This document shows, in pieces, positions 10,693-21,345 of a stretch of DNA of 64,000 bases (positions within the stretch are counted from its first letter, which is position 1; each line of letters starts with the position of its first letter). Under the pieces are notes generated by a model that was not told the DNA's origin, made no database searches, and saw only the letters and a list, made by a program, of their open reading frames with translations. This DNA comes from Dugong dugon (taxonomy: Eukaryota; Chordata; Mammalia; Sirenia; Dugongidae). Where the stretch lies: contig CM057471.1 in assembly GCA_030035585.1 (NCBI GenBank), positions 93,745,819 to 93,809,818 of the forward strand. Direction: 5' to 3'. The position numbers were made by a program, and so were the translations under genes.

Positions 10693-11919
10693 CAGATGGT
10701 AGAGAGCTGAGTCTAGATACAAAGAACTGATTCCTAGCCCAGTGTTCCTTCTATCCCATCTGACTTTTCATCATTTTGCAATTATTGAGCACAACCATGT
10801 GTGAGACCCTGTGCTTAGGCCCTGGGAATATCAGAAGGCATAAAATCTGGGCCCTGTTCTCAAGGAGCTTGGAGTTTAGTTGGGAAAACAGACATTTGCC
10901 CAGAGAGACAGAGATGGATACCAGCACAGGTGCCTTGTCTCTTGTTTTTGAAATACTCTCCCCTCCTGATTTTAGTGGCCCCATGCTCTCTGCATTTTCT
11001 TTTACATTTCTGGCAACCTTTCTGGACTTCCCAGGAGTTGTGTTTAAAGTAAAATAAAATAATCCCTTTTCAGAGGCGAAAAGTCTCCATTTCTCCCTTC
11101 ACATCACCTGCTCTTTAGGTCTCAATTCTAGCTTTCCCAGAGGCTGGTGTGTCTGTCAGCAGTTCTTCCCTGCCTACATCTTTAGGAAGGACGGTTTCTT
11201 CCTAAAATGCAGTTAGACTAAGTTGCTAACCTTGACTCTTCCAATTTGCTTTTGGAAAAGTAATTTAACCACCCTATGCTTTGGTTTTCCAGTTGCCAAA
11301 TGATGATATTTGCCAGTGTATTTTCTTTTAAATGTTGGAGTTCATCAAGGTTTAGAACTACTACATACCTCTCTCTCCCCAGGTGATTGCATCCACTGTG
11401 GCTTCGGTAACCGCCATCAAGTCCCCCATCCACTGGACCTCCCATCCAGAAAGCTGGGAGCTGACGTGGCCTTGTGCCTGCCCCCACCTGGCTATCCAAT
11501 CAGTCACCAAGTCCCACTGTTTAAGTTTCTCTCAGACCCATTTACCCTGGTTTCTGGCTCCATTTTATCTCCCGTGGGACTCTCTCCTAATTCACCTCCT
11601 CCACGTCCTTTGCCCTCCCATTCATTCTCCTCCCCAGTGGTGTCCCAAGGGCTGGGTGGGGGGAGAGGTTGGCCCAGGGTGCAGGCAATACGGGGGTACA
11701 TTGACCATAAAGAATTTAAATGCAGTAATAGAACCTACTAAAAGTCAGTCTGTTTTTATTGTCACCATGCACTGGCAATTCTAAACAATGTCAATGATAG
11801 CATACTAATTCTTGAATAAAACCTTTTGATGGTCTAAATTCTATGCAGTTGCTGCACGGCTGTTGAGTTTTAAAATGTAACATACAAGCTTCAAATTAGC
11901 CCACGTTACTTATCTTTAA
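10693..11919. other. Intron-like stretch, no exon supported
   Basis: Several frames of 90-143 codons (10776-11057, 11310-11741, 11383-11784) overlap here because the segment is C/T-rich. A 'ctctctccccag' acceptor-like site precedes 11384, but the two open frames are mutually incompatible and neither resembles a domain or ends at a good donor. No gene is called. Confidence 0.4.
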
Positions 11920-11924
11920 TGGGG

Positions 11925-12141
11925 AGTCCCTGAGTGGTGCAAACGATTAGTGCACCCTGCCGCTAACTGAAAGATTGGCTGTCTGAGTCCACCCAGAGGT
12001 GCCTCAGAAGAAAGGCCTGGCTATCGGCTTCTGAATAATCAGCCATTGAAAACCGTATGGAGCACAGTCCTACTCTGACACACCTGGGGTCACCATGAGT
12101 TAGAGTTAACTTGATGGCAACTGGTGGTGGTGATGGTGGCT
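11925..12141 (+). mobile_element. AfroSINE (long subtype)
   Basis: 'ggggagtccctgagtggtgc', 'aggcctggctatcggcttct', 'cagccattgaaaaccgtatg' and 'gagttaacttgatggcaact', then a (ggt)n-rich tail. Confidence 0.9.
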
Positions 12142-12448
12142 CCTTTAATAACTAGTGCCTTCTACATGGAAATTAATGCAGAGACCTCCCAGTTACAGAG
12201 TGGGCCCCTGAAGCCCATGGACTTAGCTGCAGGCTTTGATTTGGAGAACTGAGTTCATGATGGTTTGAAACCAGAGGAATTCACTTTGGTTGTGGTTTGT
12301 GTCTCCGACACTCATGGAACAATATATTCAAACATTTAAACAGTAGGCCTAAAATAAACAATGATAGCATAGTGATTATAAAGATGTAAAAACAGAATTT
12401 CGAATACTTCAGTTTTGCTATTCTGTGTGACCACACAGAGATTTTATA

Positions 12449-12540
12449 CTTAGATCTCCAGGCCTTTATTCCAAGGCACTTCTGGGTGGATTCCAACTGC
12501 CCAGGAGCACTTAATGGTTTACATCACCCAGAGACTCCTC
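12449..12540 (-). mobile_element. AfroSINE head fragment
   Basis: Reverse-strand head only: 'tctccaggcctttattccaa', 'cacttctgggtggattccaa', 'catcacccagagactcc'. The tail half is missing. Confidence 0.7.
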
Positions 12541-12577
12541 TGTAGAAGAAAGGGGTGTTAGAAATTATCTGCTCCAG

Positions 12578-14687
12578 AATTGAGAATCCAGACATAGATT
12601 CATCTACCTATGAGCAGCTAATATCTGACAAAGGCCCAAAGTCCATTAATTGGGAAAAGACAGTCTTTTTAATAAATGATACTGGCATAACTGGATATCC
12701 ATCTGCAAATAACTGAAGCAAGACCCATACCTCACACCATATACAAAAACTAACTCAAAATGGATCAAAGACCTAAATTATAAAATCAAAAACAATAAAG
12801 ATCGTGGAAGAAAAAAATAGGGACAACACTAGGAGACCTAATACGTGGCATAAACAGAATATGAACCATAAGTAACAATGCGAAACCACCCTAAGAGAGA
12901 CTAGATAATTGGGAGCTCCTAAAAATCAAACACTTATGCTCATCAAAGACTTCACCAAAAGAGTCAAAAGACAACCTACAGACTGGGAAAAAATTTCTGG
13001 CTATGACAAATCTGATCAGCATCTAATCTCTAAAATCTATAAGATACTGCAAAACCTCAACAACAAAAAGACAAGTAACCCAGTTAAAAAATGGGCAAAG
13101 GATATGAACAGGCACTTCGCCAAAGAAAACATTCAGGTAGCTAACAGACATACGAGGAAATGTTCACAATCACTAGCCATTAGAGAAATGCAAATCAAAA
13201 CTACAATGAGATACCATCTCACCCCAGCAAGGCTAGCATTAATCCAAAAAACACAAAATAATAAATGTTGGAGAGGTTGTGGAGAGACTGAAACACTTGT
13301 ACACTGTTGGTGGGAATGTAAAATGGTACAACCACTTTGGAAATCAATTTGGCACTTCCTTAAAAAGCTAGAAATAGAAACAGGGTACAATCCCGCAATC
13401 CCACTCCTTGGAATGTATCCTAGAGAAATAAGAGCCGTCACACAAATAGATACATGCACACCCATATTCACTGCAGCACTGTTCCCGATAGCAAAAACAT
13501 GGAAACAACCTAGGTGCCCATCAATGGACGAATGGCTAAATAAATTATCGTATATTCACACAATGGAATACTACGCAACAATAAAGAACAATGATGAATC
13601 CGTGAAGCATCTTATAACATGGAGGAAGCTGGAGGTCATTATGTTGAGTGAATTTAGTCAGTCGCAAAAAGACAAATATTGTATAAGACCACTATTATAA
13701 GAACTCAAGAAAAGGTTTAAATACAGAAGAAAACATTCTTTGATGGTTACCAGGGTGGGGAGGGAGGGAGAGGGGTATTCACTAACTAGATAGTAGATAA
13801 GAATTATCTTAGGTGAAGGGAAGGACGGCACATACTACAGGGGAAGTCAGCACAACTGGACTAAACCAAAGCTAAGAAGTTTTCTCAATACAACCAAACA
13901 CTGTGAGGGACAGAGTAGCAGGGGAGGGGAGCTGGGGACCATGGTTAGAGGGGACATCTAGGTCAACTGGCATAACAAAGTTTATTAAGAAAACGTTCCT
14001 ACTTTGGTGAGTGGCACCTGGGGTCTTAAAAACTAGTGAGCGGCCATCTAAGATGAATCAATTGGTCTCAACTTACCTGGAGTAAAGGAGAATGAAGAAC
14101 ACCAGAGACACAAGGCAAGTATTAGCCCAAGAGGCAGAAAGGGCCGCATAAACCAGAGACTGCATCAGCCTGAGACCAGAAGAACTAGATGGTACCTGGC
14201 TACCACCAATGACCAACCTGATAGGGAACACAACAGAGAGTCCGTGGTGGAGCAGGAGAAAGGTGGGGTGCAGAACTCAAATTCTAGTAAAAAGACAAGA
14301 CTTAATTGTCTGACTGAGACTGGAGGAACCCCGGAAAGCATGGCCCCCAGACTCTCTGTCAACCTAGAACTAAAACTATTCCGGAGGCCAACTCTTCAGA
14401 CAAAGATTAGACTAGATTATGGGACATAAAATTATACTCGTAGAGTGTGCTTCTTAGCTCAAGTAGATACACAAGACTAAATGAGCAGGTTCTGTCCAGA
14501 GGTGAGATGAGAAGGCAGAGAGGGTCAGGAGCTGGTTGAATGGACACAGGAAATCAGGAGTGGAAAGGAGGAGTGTGCTGTCACAGTATAGGGAGAGCAA
14601 CTAGGGTCACGTAACAATGTATGTATAAATTTTTGTATGAGAGACTAACTTGAATTGTAAACTTTCACTTAAAGTACAACAATAAAA
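12578..14687 (+). mobile_element. 5'-truncated L1 (ORF2 C-terminus and 3' UTR) with 18-bp duplication
   Basis: A 2.1 kb L1 piece. It carries the end of ORF2 and a ~1 kb 3' UTR ending 'acaacaataaaaag'. The exact 18-base duplication 'agaaattatctgctccag' flanks it (12560-12577, 14688-14705), so both borders are certain. The 3' UTR belongs to the same type as the minus-strand copy at 8547-9114 and differs from that of the two larger L1s. Truncation removed the endonuclease and reverse transcriptase. Confidence 0.97.
12909..13700 (+). pseudogene. L1 ORF2p C-terminal fragment
   Basis: An open stretch of 263 codons in the frame of L1 ORF2p, covering only the C-terminal domain. It includes the cysteine/histidine knuckle ([20 protein letters not shown], around residues 117-136), the 'EYYATIKNN' block and the terminal 'SQSQKDKY'. 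The ATG shown is internal to the ancestral frame. Translation upstream of 12909 is still L1-like but broken. Without endonuclease or reverse transcriptase it cannot support retrotransposition. Confidence 0.93.
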
Positions 14688-14751
14688 AGAAATTATCTGC
14701 TCCAGTTGTGAAGGTGTGCCATAGCTCCACGTGGTAGACAGAGGGTCTTTT

Positions 14752-15091
14752 TAAAAACTCAAGTCTGATCCTTGCTTCAAACCAATGGGTTCAAAACCCT
14801 CATCATGGCCTACAAGGGTATGTGCAGTCTGACCCTGTCTGCCTTGCAGCCTCGACTTGAGTCGCTCCCCACCTAACTGTCTAAATGCCAGTCACACCAG
14901 TCATTATTCATTTCCCTGAGCCAAGCTCATTCCTGCCTCAGCACCTTCTTACACTGTTGTCTGGAATAATCTTCCCAGGTGCCATCCTCACCCTTTCCTA
15001 TATCAACTCCCCCCTCCTTTAAATTTCAGTGTAAAGGTCTTTTCCTGGGGGACCTTTTCTAACTCCCTAATGTCAGTTTCACCCGCTATTA
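14752..15091 (+). mobile_element. L2 LINE 3' end, first part
   Basis: L2 landmarks: 'catcatggcctacaagggta', 'gccaagctcattcctgcctc' and 'tttcagtgtaaaggtc'. It continues after the SINE insertion at 15288-15475. Confidence 0.75.
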
Positions 15092-15099
15092 AAACAAAC

Positions 15100-15285
15100 A
15101 AACAAAACGTTGCTGTCCAGTCAATTCCAACTTATGCGCTCAACTGTTAACCCAGAGGTTGGTGGTTTGAACTCATGCAGTGGTACCATGAAAGAAAGGC
15201 CTGGTGGTCTGCTTCCATAACGTTTACAGCCAAGAAAACCCTATGGAGCAGTTCTACTCTGTAACACATAGGGTCACCACCCCCT
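15100..15285 (+). mobile_element. Rearranged AfroSINE (tail inverted against head)
   Basis: 15105-15137 reads as the tail in reverse ('gttgctgtccagtcaattcc'). From about 15136 it switches to a forward element ('gcgctcaactgttaacccag', 'aaaggcctggtggtctgctt', 'aaaaccctatggagcag'). The simplest reading is one inverted or fused SINE inside the L2. Confidence 0.6.
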
Positions 15286-15287
15286 GT

Positions 15288-15475
15288 AATCTCCCAGCAT
15301 CTTATACTTGTTTAACATTGGGTCACTAATTATATAATACATGTGCCTATTTAGTTAATGTCAGCCCCTTCTGTCAAGACTCTAATTTGCGTGAGGGCAG
15401 GCACTCATCTGTATGGCTAGATCTCCACCATATCAATACCTGGCACATAGTTAGAGTTTAGTAACATTTGTGGCT
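15288..15475 (+). mobile_element. L2 LINE 3' end, second part
   Basis: 'gtgagggcaggcactcatct' and 'atacctggcacatagttaga' are the classic terminal L2 motif order, continuing the copy that starts at 14752. Confidence 0.75.
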
Positions 15476-15575
15476 CATGACAAAACACCCAGAGTCAGGC
15501 CCTTTCCCACAGGTGTTGTCAAACAGAGCTCTTCGCCATCTTGGTCCCCACCCCTACCCCTGCCTCCTCACCCAG

Positions 15576-15745
15576 GAAGCAGATCCGAATCGCAGATTTC
15601 CATGTCTTGAAGGATGACTGGCTGGTGGCTCTGGCTCCGTGCAACCCACGCGCTCTCACCCTGCATCACGGCTACAAGGACGTCCAGGCTGTGGCAGAGG
15701 AGGGACTGAAAATGGCTTTTTCAGCACTGCGGGGATTTACTTCAG
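15576..15745 (+). CDS. Candidate internal coding exon, LRR-like (unassigned)
   Basis: A 170-base segment lies between a pyrimidine-rich acceptor (ending 'ctcctcacccag') and a 'cag|gtactg' donor. It stays open in one frame and would encode about 56 residues starting KQIRIADFHVLKDDWLVALA and continuing PCNPRALTLHHGYKDVQAV and AEEGLKMAFSALRG. The spacing of Leu, Cys and 'EGLKMAF' resembles a cysteine-type leucine-rich repeat. It is relatively G+C- and CpG-rich for its surroundings. It enters with one base of a codon and leaves with one, so it cannot join directly to the exon at 59058, which starts on a codon boundary; at least one more exon would be needed. The same + strand as the two LRR exons suggests, but does not prove, the same gene. 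Alternatives are a decayed exon or a chance frame. Confidence 0.45.
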
Positions 15746-15783
15746 GTACTGAGTATTGCCACATTATACTACAGATCTTTCTC

Positions 15784-15985
15784 TCTGAAGCCACTGGGTG
15801 GTGCAAACGGTTAAGAAAGCTTAGTTGCCAGCCAAAAGATAGGAGGTCGGTCCACCTAGAGACTCTTCAGACTAAAGGTCTTGCGGTCTACTTTGGAAAA
15901 ATCAGCCATTGAAAACTCTATGGAGTGCAGTTCTACTCTGATACACGTGGGGCCGCCATGACTCAATGGCAACTGGCAGTGGTGA
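15784..15985 (+). mobile_element. AfroSINE (long subtype)
   Basis: 'cactgggtggtgcaaacggt', 'cagccattgaaaactctatg' and 'ggggccgccatgactcaatg'. It starts only 39 bases beyond the candidate exon's donor. Confidence 0.88.
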
Positions 15986-16683
15986 GCACAGAGTTTAACA
16001 CCATTTCACATATACACTCACAGTAATTTTTAATGTCTCAGAAATGCAACTACCAGGTTTATTGAAGAAAGAGCGTGCTTGGTTTTGTTTGGAAATTTAC
16101 CACGAGTTGTTCATGTCTTCAGAAAATCATGTCATCAATGGCATCACTGTGAATTGTATTTGGGTCACCAAGACAACACACCTAAAACAGTCTTTATAGA
16201 AAACTATCAGGCTCCTGTTACTGGAAAAATGATCTGGAATATGCTTGTTATTTTGTTACATAATTGTTCTTCTTTCTGAGGTGGAAAGAATGGGATTGCA
16301 AGATGTTTCAAGCCAGGTTTACAGATATTTCCTCCCAGAATATTATGGGAAAATATATGTGACACACGTATAAAGTCATATATTTGTGGCATCTGGGAGG
16401 TACAGAGCACAATGATACTGTAAAATATTTTGAAGATTGTATTATTGCCTTTTTTTTGATTCCTATTAAGATCATTAATTTTTTGTTAGTCTCACTTTCT
16501 TCATTCTCATCCAGTTGCTAGGGGATCTGTCTGCTCTGCATGCATTTGTCCTCAAGGCTTCAGCAGCTCAGTGTTTTAGTTGTCTCTTCAGTTAAGGGTT
16601 TTCAGCGGCAGGAAATACTCCTGGGAGTTTACATCCAATGGCAGTGTGACATGGTGGAGTATTAAGTTCCTTGTTTAGCATGT
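15986..16683. other. Unannotated stretch
   Basis: AT-rich intron-like sequence. The 66- and 67-codon frames here overlap on opposite strands and show no domain. Confidence 0.35.
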
Positions 16684-17457
16684 TGTTTTTGTTAGGTGCC
16701 GTGGAGTCAGTTCCGACTCTTAGCGACCCTGTGTATAACAGAACGAAACACTGCCCAGTCCTGTGCTGTCCTCAAAATCGTTGTTATGCTTGAGCCCGTC
16801 GCTGCAGCCACTGTGTCAATCCATCTCGTTGAGGATCTTCCTCTTTTTCGCTGATCCTCTGCTTTATGATGTCCTTCTCCAGGGACTGAGCCCTCCTAAT
16901 AACATGTCTAAAATATGTGAGGCGTAGGCTCGACATCCTTGCTTCTAAGGAAAATTCTGTCTGTACTTCTTCCAAGACAGATTTGCTTGTTCTTTTGGCA
17001 GTCCATGATATATTCAATATTTTTCACCAACACCATACATTCCACGTTCTGATTTTTAATGGATGTTTGCAGCTGCTTCTCCTCAGTTTGAGTTGTGCCA
17101 CATCAGCAAATGGAGGTCCCACAAGCTTGACTCCAGCCATGTCATTAAGGTCAACTCTACTTTGAGGAGGCTGCTCTTCCCCAGTTGTATTTTGAGTGAC
17201 TTCCAGTCTGAGGGGCTCATCTTCTGGCACTATATCAGACAATGTTCCCCTGCTAATCATAAGGTTTTCACTGGTTAATCCTTTTCAGAAGTAGAGCACC
17301 AGCTCCTTCTTCTAGTCTGTCTTAGTATAGAAGCTCAGCTGAAACCTGTCCACCGTGGGTGACCCTGCTGGTATTTGAATACTGGTGGAATAGCTTCTAG
17401 CATCACAGCAACATGCAAGCCCCCACAGTATGATAAACTGACAGACACGTGTTTAGC
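16684..17457 (-). mobile_element. RTE 3' end fused to composite repeat body
   Basis: 16684-17040 is the RTE 3' region in reverse: 'gttaggtgccgtggagtcag', 'ctttatgatgtccttctcca', 'cttccaagacagatttg', 'tttggcagtccatgatat'. It aligns with the reverse of 55000-55370. From about 17040 it continues into a body shared with 10400-10690. Several frames of 66-82 codons inside are broken RTE sequence or shadows. Confidence 0.85.
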
Positions 17458-17719
17458 ATAGGCACACATATAAATGCTCCTTCAAAAATTTTAGTCTGAC
17501 TGAAGCTGTCAGCAAGAATTTTGAATTTTTGGTGAGAGTTTCACTTCATCAGAGTTTACGGATTAACGATTTGGGAGGACAGAGGCTGTCTGTTCTCTGT
17601 TCTCTGTTTACATTCATGGATCAGTTGGCAAATACTGGATTCCTTCCTGCTTAAGTAAGAAACAAACAGTAGCAGATCTACTCTTTAGAATAGTAAAATT
17701 ATGAAATAGTCACTCAAAG

Positions 17720-17785
17720 GGTCACATGTATATGTGTGTGTATATGTGTATATGTGTGTGTATGCATGGGTATGTGTATGTGTAC
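17720..17785. repeat. (TATG)n/(TG)n microsatellite
   Basis: Imperfect 'tatgtgtgtgtatatgtg' repeats over about 65 bases. Confidence 0.9.
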
Positions 17786-17817
17786 TGAAGTCTTTTTATC
17801 CAGGGAACCATAGCACA

Positions 17818-18020
17818 TACCCATTGCTGTTGAGTCAATTCCAACTCATGGTGCTCCCATGTGTTACAGAGTACAACCAAGCTCCACAGGGTTTTCTTGG
17901 CTGTCATCTTTGTGAAGCAGATCGCCAGATCTTTCTTCCATGTGCTACTAGATGGGTCTGAATTGCCAACCTTTTGGTTAGTAAATGAGTACAAATCGTT
18001 TGCACCACACAGGGACCTAT
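17818..18020 (-). mobile_element. AfroSINE (long subtype)
   Basis: Reverse-strand tail 'gttgagtcaattccaactca', body 'ccacagggttttcttggctg' and head 'ccaaccttttggttag', 'gcaccacacagggacct'. Confidence 0.9.
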
Positions 18021-18024
18021 AGCA

Positions 18025-18969
18025 TATGGCAGGGGCTATGTAAACATCTTTATGAAGCGTCACAGAAATTTTATCTAATGCAAAATTTTAAAAAAAGAAT
18101 CACAAAATTTTTTTTCAAAATTAGAAGGACCCTAGAAATTATGTAACCTGTTTCACCTGCTTGTCATCCACCCCCCCCCTTTTCAAAATGATGATACCGA
18201 GGTTCACAGAGGTTAATTGAACTGCTGGTAATGGTACATATACTTACCCTGTTTTAAAGGATTTAAGAAAAAACAAAACAAGACAAAAAACAAGATCTTC
18301 TTGCATTTTTAATACGATGTCTTTGAGGACGTCACCTGTGAGATACCACAAGTGTCATCCTCAAGAACTTTCTCTACGTTTTTCTTTTAAGCATTTGTCC
18401 TCTTCAAATATCATGAATTATTAAACTCTAAGCCAGGTCATACATTAAAAATTTTCCTCTTTAGGGGGACCCATGAGGTAAACTTATCAAAATCTCAGAA
18501 CTATGCTTCTGAATAACTTGTTTGTTTTTACCTTATGGAAAGTATGATTAATGCTTTCTTTTTTGCCTTGCCTTCTAGGAAACTCAAAATTAAATTTGTG
18601 AAATTAAACATCTTAAAAGGACACTGGAATTTATGATTTTTGTTGTTGTTGTTGTTAACTATCCTAACCATTTTCTATTTATTAACTATCCTTACCATTT
18701 TCAAGACAAATTTGAGCCTATAACCCCCATCCAGGGTTACTATACTCTGAGATAATTTTGAATTAGTTTCACTCTTATTATAAAGTCTTTCCATTTAGCT
18801 CTAAAGACCTTAGGACTTAAGAGAATCCTGTGTTCTTTTCATATTCTTCCTACCTGGTAGGGCCCCCCAATTTTTTCAGTATTGAAAAGACGGCTAATTG
18901 TATTTTCTCTATCATTTAAGCCTTGTCTCCTCACAACTTCTAAGACTGACCTACTGACAGGGCCTACCA
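18025..18969. other. Unannotated AT-rich intron-like stretch
   Basis: Holds a C-run near 18170, a (gtt)n near 18640 and no supported exon or named repeat. Confidence 0.4.
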
Positions 18970-19166
18970 TACATTGGTGTAAAATAAGCACTCAACTACT
19001 GGCCAAAAGGTTGGAGGTTCAAACCCACCCAAGTGCACCTCAGAAGATAAGTCTAGCGATCTACTTCCGAGAGGTCACGGCCTTGAAAACCCTGTGGAGC
19101 AGTTCTACTTTACATGCGTGGGGTTGCCACAAGTCGGAATCAACTTGATTGCAACTAACAACAATA
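18970..19166 (+). mobile_element. AfroSINE (long subtype)
   Basis: 'ggccaaaaggttggaggttc', 'gatctacttccgagaggtca', 'aaaaccctgtggagcagttc' and 'caagtcggaatcaacttgat', ending in (aac)n. Confidence 0.88.
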
Positions 19167-19181
19167 ACATGACTCAACCCC

Positions 19182-19477
19182 ATGAGGTCTTGGTGGTTCA
19201 GTGGTAGAATTCTCAGCTCCCACGCGGAAGACCCAGTCTTGATTCCCAGTCAATGCACCTCATGCTCAGCCACCACCCATCTGTTAGTGGAGGCTTGTGT
19301 GTTGCTATGATGCTGAACAGGTTTCAGTGGCACTTACAGATTAAGATGGACTAGGAACAAAGGCCTGGAGATCTACTTCAAAAAGCAGCCATTGAAAACC
19401 CCATTGATCACGACATTCAACTGTGCATCGGATTCCCACAAGTCGGAGGCCTACTCAGTAGCAGCTAACAACAATAA
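19182..19477 (+). mobile_element. tRNA-Gly-headed AfroSINE
   Basis: The head keeps tRNA-Gly features: 'ggtggttcagtggtagaatt' covers box A and 'cttgattcccagtcaatgca' covers box B and the acceptor arm. The body 'gatgctgaacaggtttcagt' is followed by 'cattgaaaaccccattgatc' and an RTE-like tail ending in (aac)n. It begins right after the preceding SINE, so two SINEs of different head type lie in tandem. Confidence 0.85.
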
Positions 19478-20099
19478 ATGACTCAACCTCAGACATGTGG
19501 AATGTTCAATTACCTCCTTCTATAAACTGTATAATCTGTGTTAAAGATATAAACAGGGCTCTGTCTGTCCCACAAGCATTTTGGACAGAAATTCAATCTG
19601 CATTCCAGTCAATAATTCTGGTAAAAGATTGTTAGCAAACTGAGGAGACAGCCCTGAATGTTGCCTGGAAAAGTAGTCTAAAAATTACTTAGGATGACTT
19701 AAATTATTTTCTTAATGAGTTAGCTAACTTTGATCCTTGAAAGAATCAGAATTAAGACGAGAAATATTTGTCAGAATCAAACCCATGATATTCATATTTT
19801 TATGTAAAACATCTGTACTTATTTGTGTTTTAACTACTTATAATATTTAAGAGGATTTGGTTTAAAGTAACAGCTTATCCTTTTGATTATAATTTAAAAT
19901 GTATACTTGAATAAATGATCTATACTTGTCAGCCAGGACTGATGTCCAAGCTACTTCAAGCCCTGATTTTTCCCCAACTCCATGCCGAATGGTATGAGAA
20001 CACGGCTGATAAGCGTAACTGAGGTACCCAGCAGTAACCAGATTAACACTTAATTTCTAGGTACTGTTTCCTTTTTGCACCTGCTGTCTCATTTTCCCT
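19478..20099. other. Unannotated AT-rich stretch
   Basis: No exon, repeat family or RNA gene recognised. Confidence 0.4.
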
Positions 20100-20860
20100 G
20101 GATATACTGTACACTTTCACATCTCTGTGTGTTTCTTCATGCTGCACACCTGCTGTGGAAACCCCCTCCCATTCCTATCGCTGCATGAAAAGATTCAAGC
20201 CATCCTTTAAGGCACAGCTGAAATGTCGTTTTGGCTGACATCTTCCCTCTCCTTCTCCACGAGCAGAAGTGGATGCATCCTCCCTGGTGTCCTGTGCTCA
20301 CTGCCCTAAAATGAGGCACTTGTACACTGGAATGTTGTCTTACTTTCCCTATGGCTGCCGGGACAAATATCACAATGTGGGGTGGCTTCCAAGAACAGAA
20401 ATTTATTTTTTCACAGTTCTGGAGGCTAGAAATCTGAATTTAGGGTGTTGGACAGGCTATCCTCTCTCTCTGTCAGGCCTAGAGGAAAATCCTTCCTTGT
20501 CTCCTTTAGTTTCTGGCCGCCCCAGGCGTTTCTTGGCTTGTAGACAGATCCTCACATGCTGTCTTCCCCATATGTGACTCCGTTTTTCTGTCGGTCCTTT
20601 TCTGCTATAAAATGCCACTTAGAAGGCAATAAGACTCAGACCTACCCTACTATGGTATAACCTCCATAACTGATAACATCTGCAAAGAAAACCCTTATTT
20701 CCCCAAACAAGGTTACATTCGCCAGTGCAGGGGTTAGGACTTCAACATATCTTTTTTTGATTCAGTCCATAACAACAGTCAACTATGGGATCATGCATCC
20801 ATAAGGATTATGACTTAGGCACAGTGTCCGGTTCATAACAGTCACTAAACAGATGTTAAA
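20100..20860 (+). mobile_element. L2-like LINE 3' end split by an LTR
   Basis: 20100-20335 ('tcaagccatcctttaaggca', 'gctgaaatgtcg') and 20778-20860 ('ggcacagtgtccggttcat', 'cactaaacagatgttaaat') have the L2 3'-end order, with the LTR at 20336-20774 between them. Confidence 0.55.
20336..20774 (-). mobile_element. MaLR/MLT1-like solo LTR
   Basis: Reverse-strand LTR: 'ccctatggctgccgggacaa', 'cagaaatttattttttcaca', 'gttctggaggctagaaatct', 'catctgcaaagaaaaccctt' and 'aggacttcaacatatc', closing 'cagtccataaca'. It contains a 102-codon chance frame. No convincing 5-base duplication was found. Confidence 0.75.
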
Positions 20861-20950
20861 TTAAGCTAACTTAATGAGTTAAATTAGCATAAATTAAATG
20901 TACTGACCAGCTAGATAGCAGACCATTCATTAACTGGCCAGCTCCTACTT

Positions 20951-21104
20951 AAAACCCATTGCCATTAATTCCAACTCATAGTGACCCTATACGACAGAGT
21001 AGAACTGCCCCATAGGATTTCCAAGGAATGGCTGGTGGATTCGAACTGCCAACCTTTTGGCTATCAGCTGAGCACTAAATGACCATGCCACCAGGGCTCC
21101 AGCT
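20951..21104 (-). mobile_element. AfroSINE
   Basis: Reverse-strand short subtype, from 'aaaacccattgccattaatt' to 'atgccaccagggctccagct'. A short 'ccagctc' at each flank is a possible duplication. Confidence 0.92.
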
Positions 21105-21169
21105 CTGACTTAGGATGTCATAAAATCATAGGGAACTCTGAGTTCTCTTCCTTCCATTTCATATTTTTG

Positions 21170-21342
21170 TGCTTGACTGCTAACCGGAAAGTCTGCAGTT
21201 TGAACCTACCAGCCACTCTAAGGGAGAAAGATGTGGCAGTCTGCTTCTGTAAAGATTACAGCCTTGGAAACCCTATGGGGCAGTTCTGCTCTGTCCTATA
21301 GGGTCACTATATGTCAGAATTGACTTGGTGGCAATGTCTGGT
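21170..21342 (+). mobile_element. AfroSINE, 5'-truncated
   Basis: Starts inside the head ('gactgctaaccggaaagtct'), keeps the 'gggagaaagatgtggcagtc' body insert, and ends 'gtcagaattgacttggtggc'. Confidence 0.9.
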
Positions 21343-21345
21343 TTT

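Noticed and set aside
11310..11784. Overlapping frames of 143 and 133 codons after an acceptor-like 'ccccag'
   Set aside because: Both frames are open only because the segment is C/T-rich; no domain, no good donor, no phase match to the LRR exons.
19182..19260. Functional tRNA-Gly gene
   Set aside because: The tRNA-like part is the head of a SINE with a non-tRNA body and RTE-like tail; arms and anticodon region carry mismatches.
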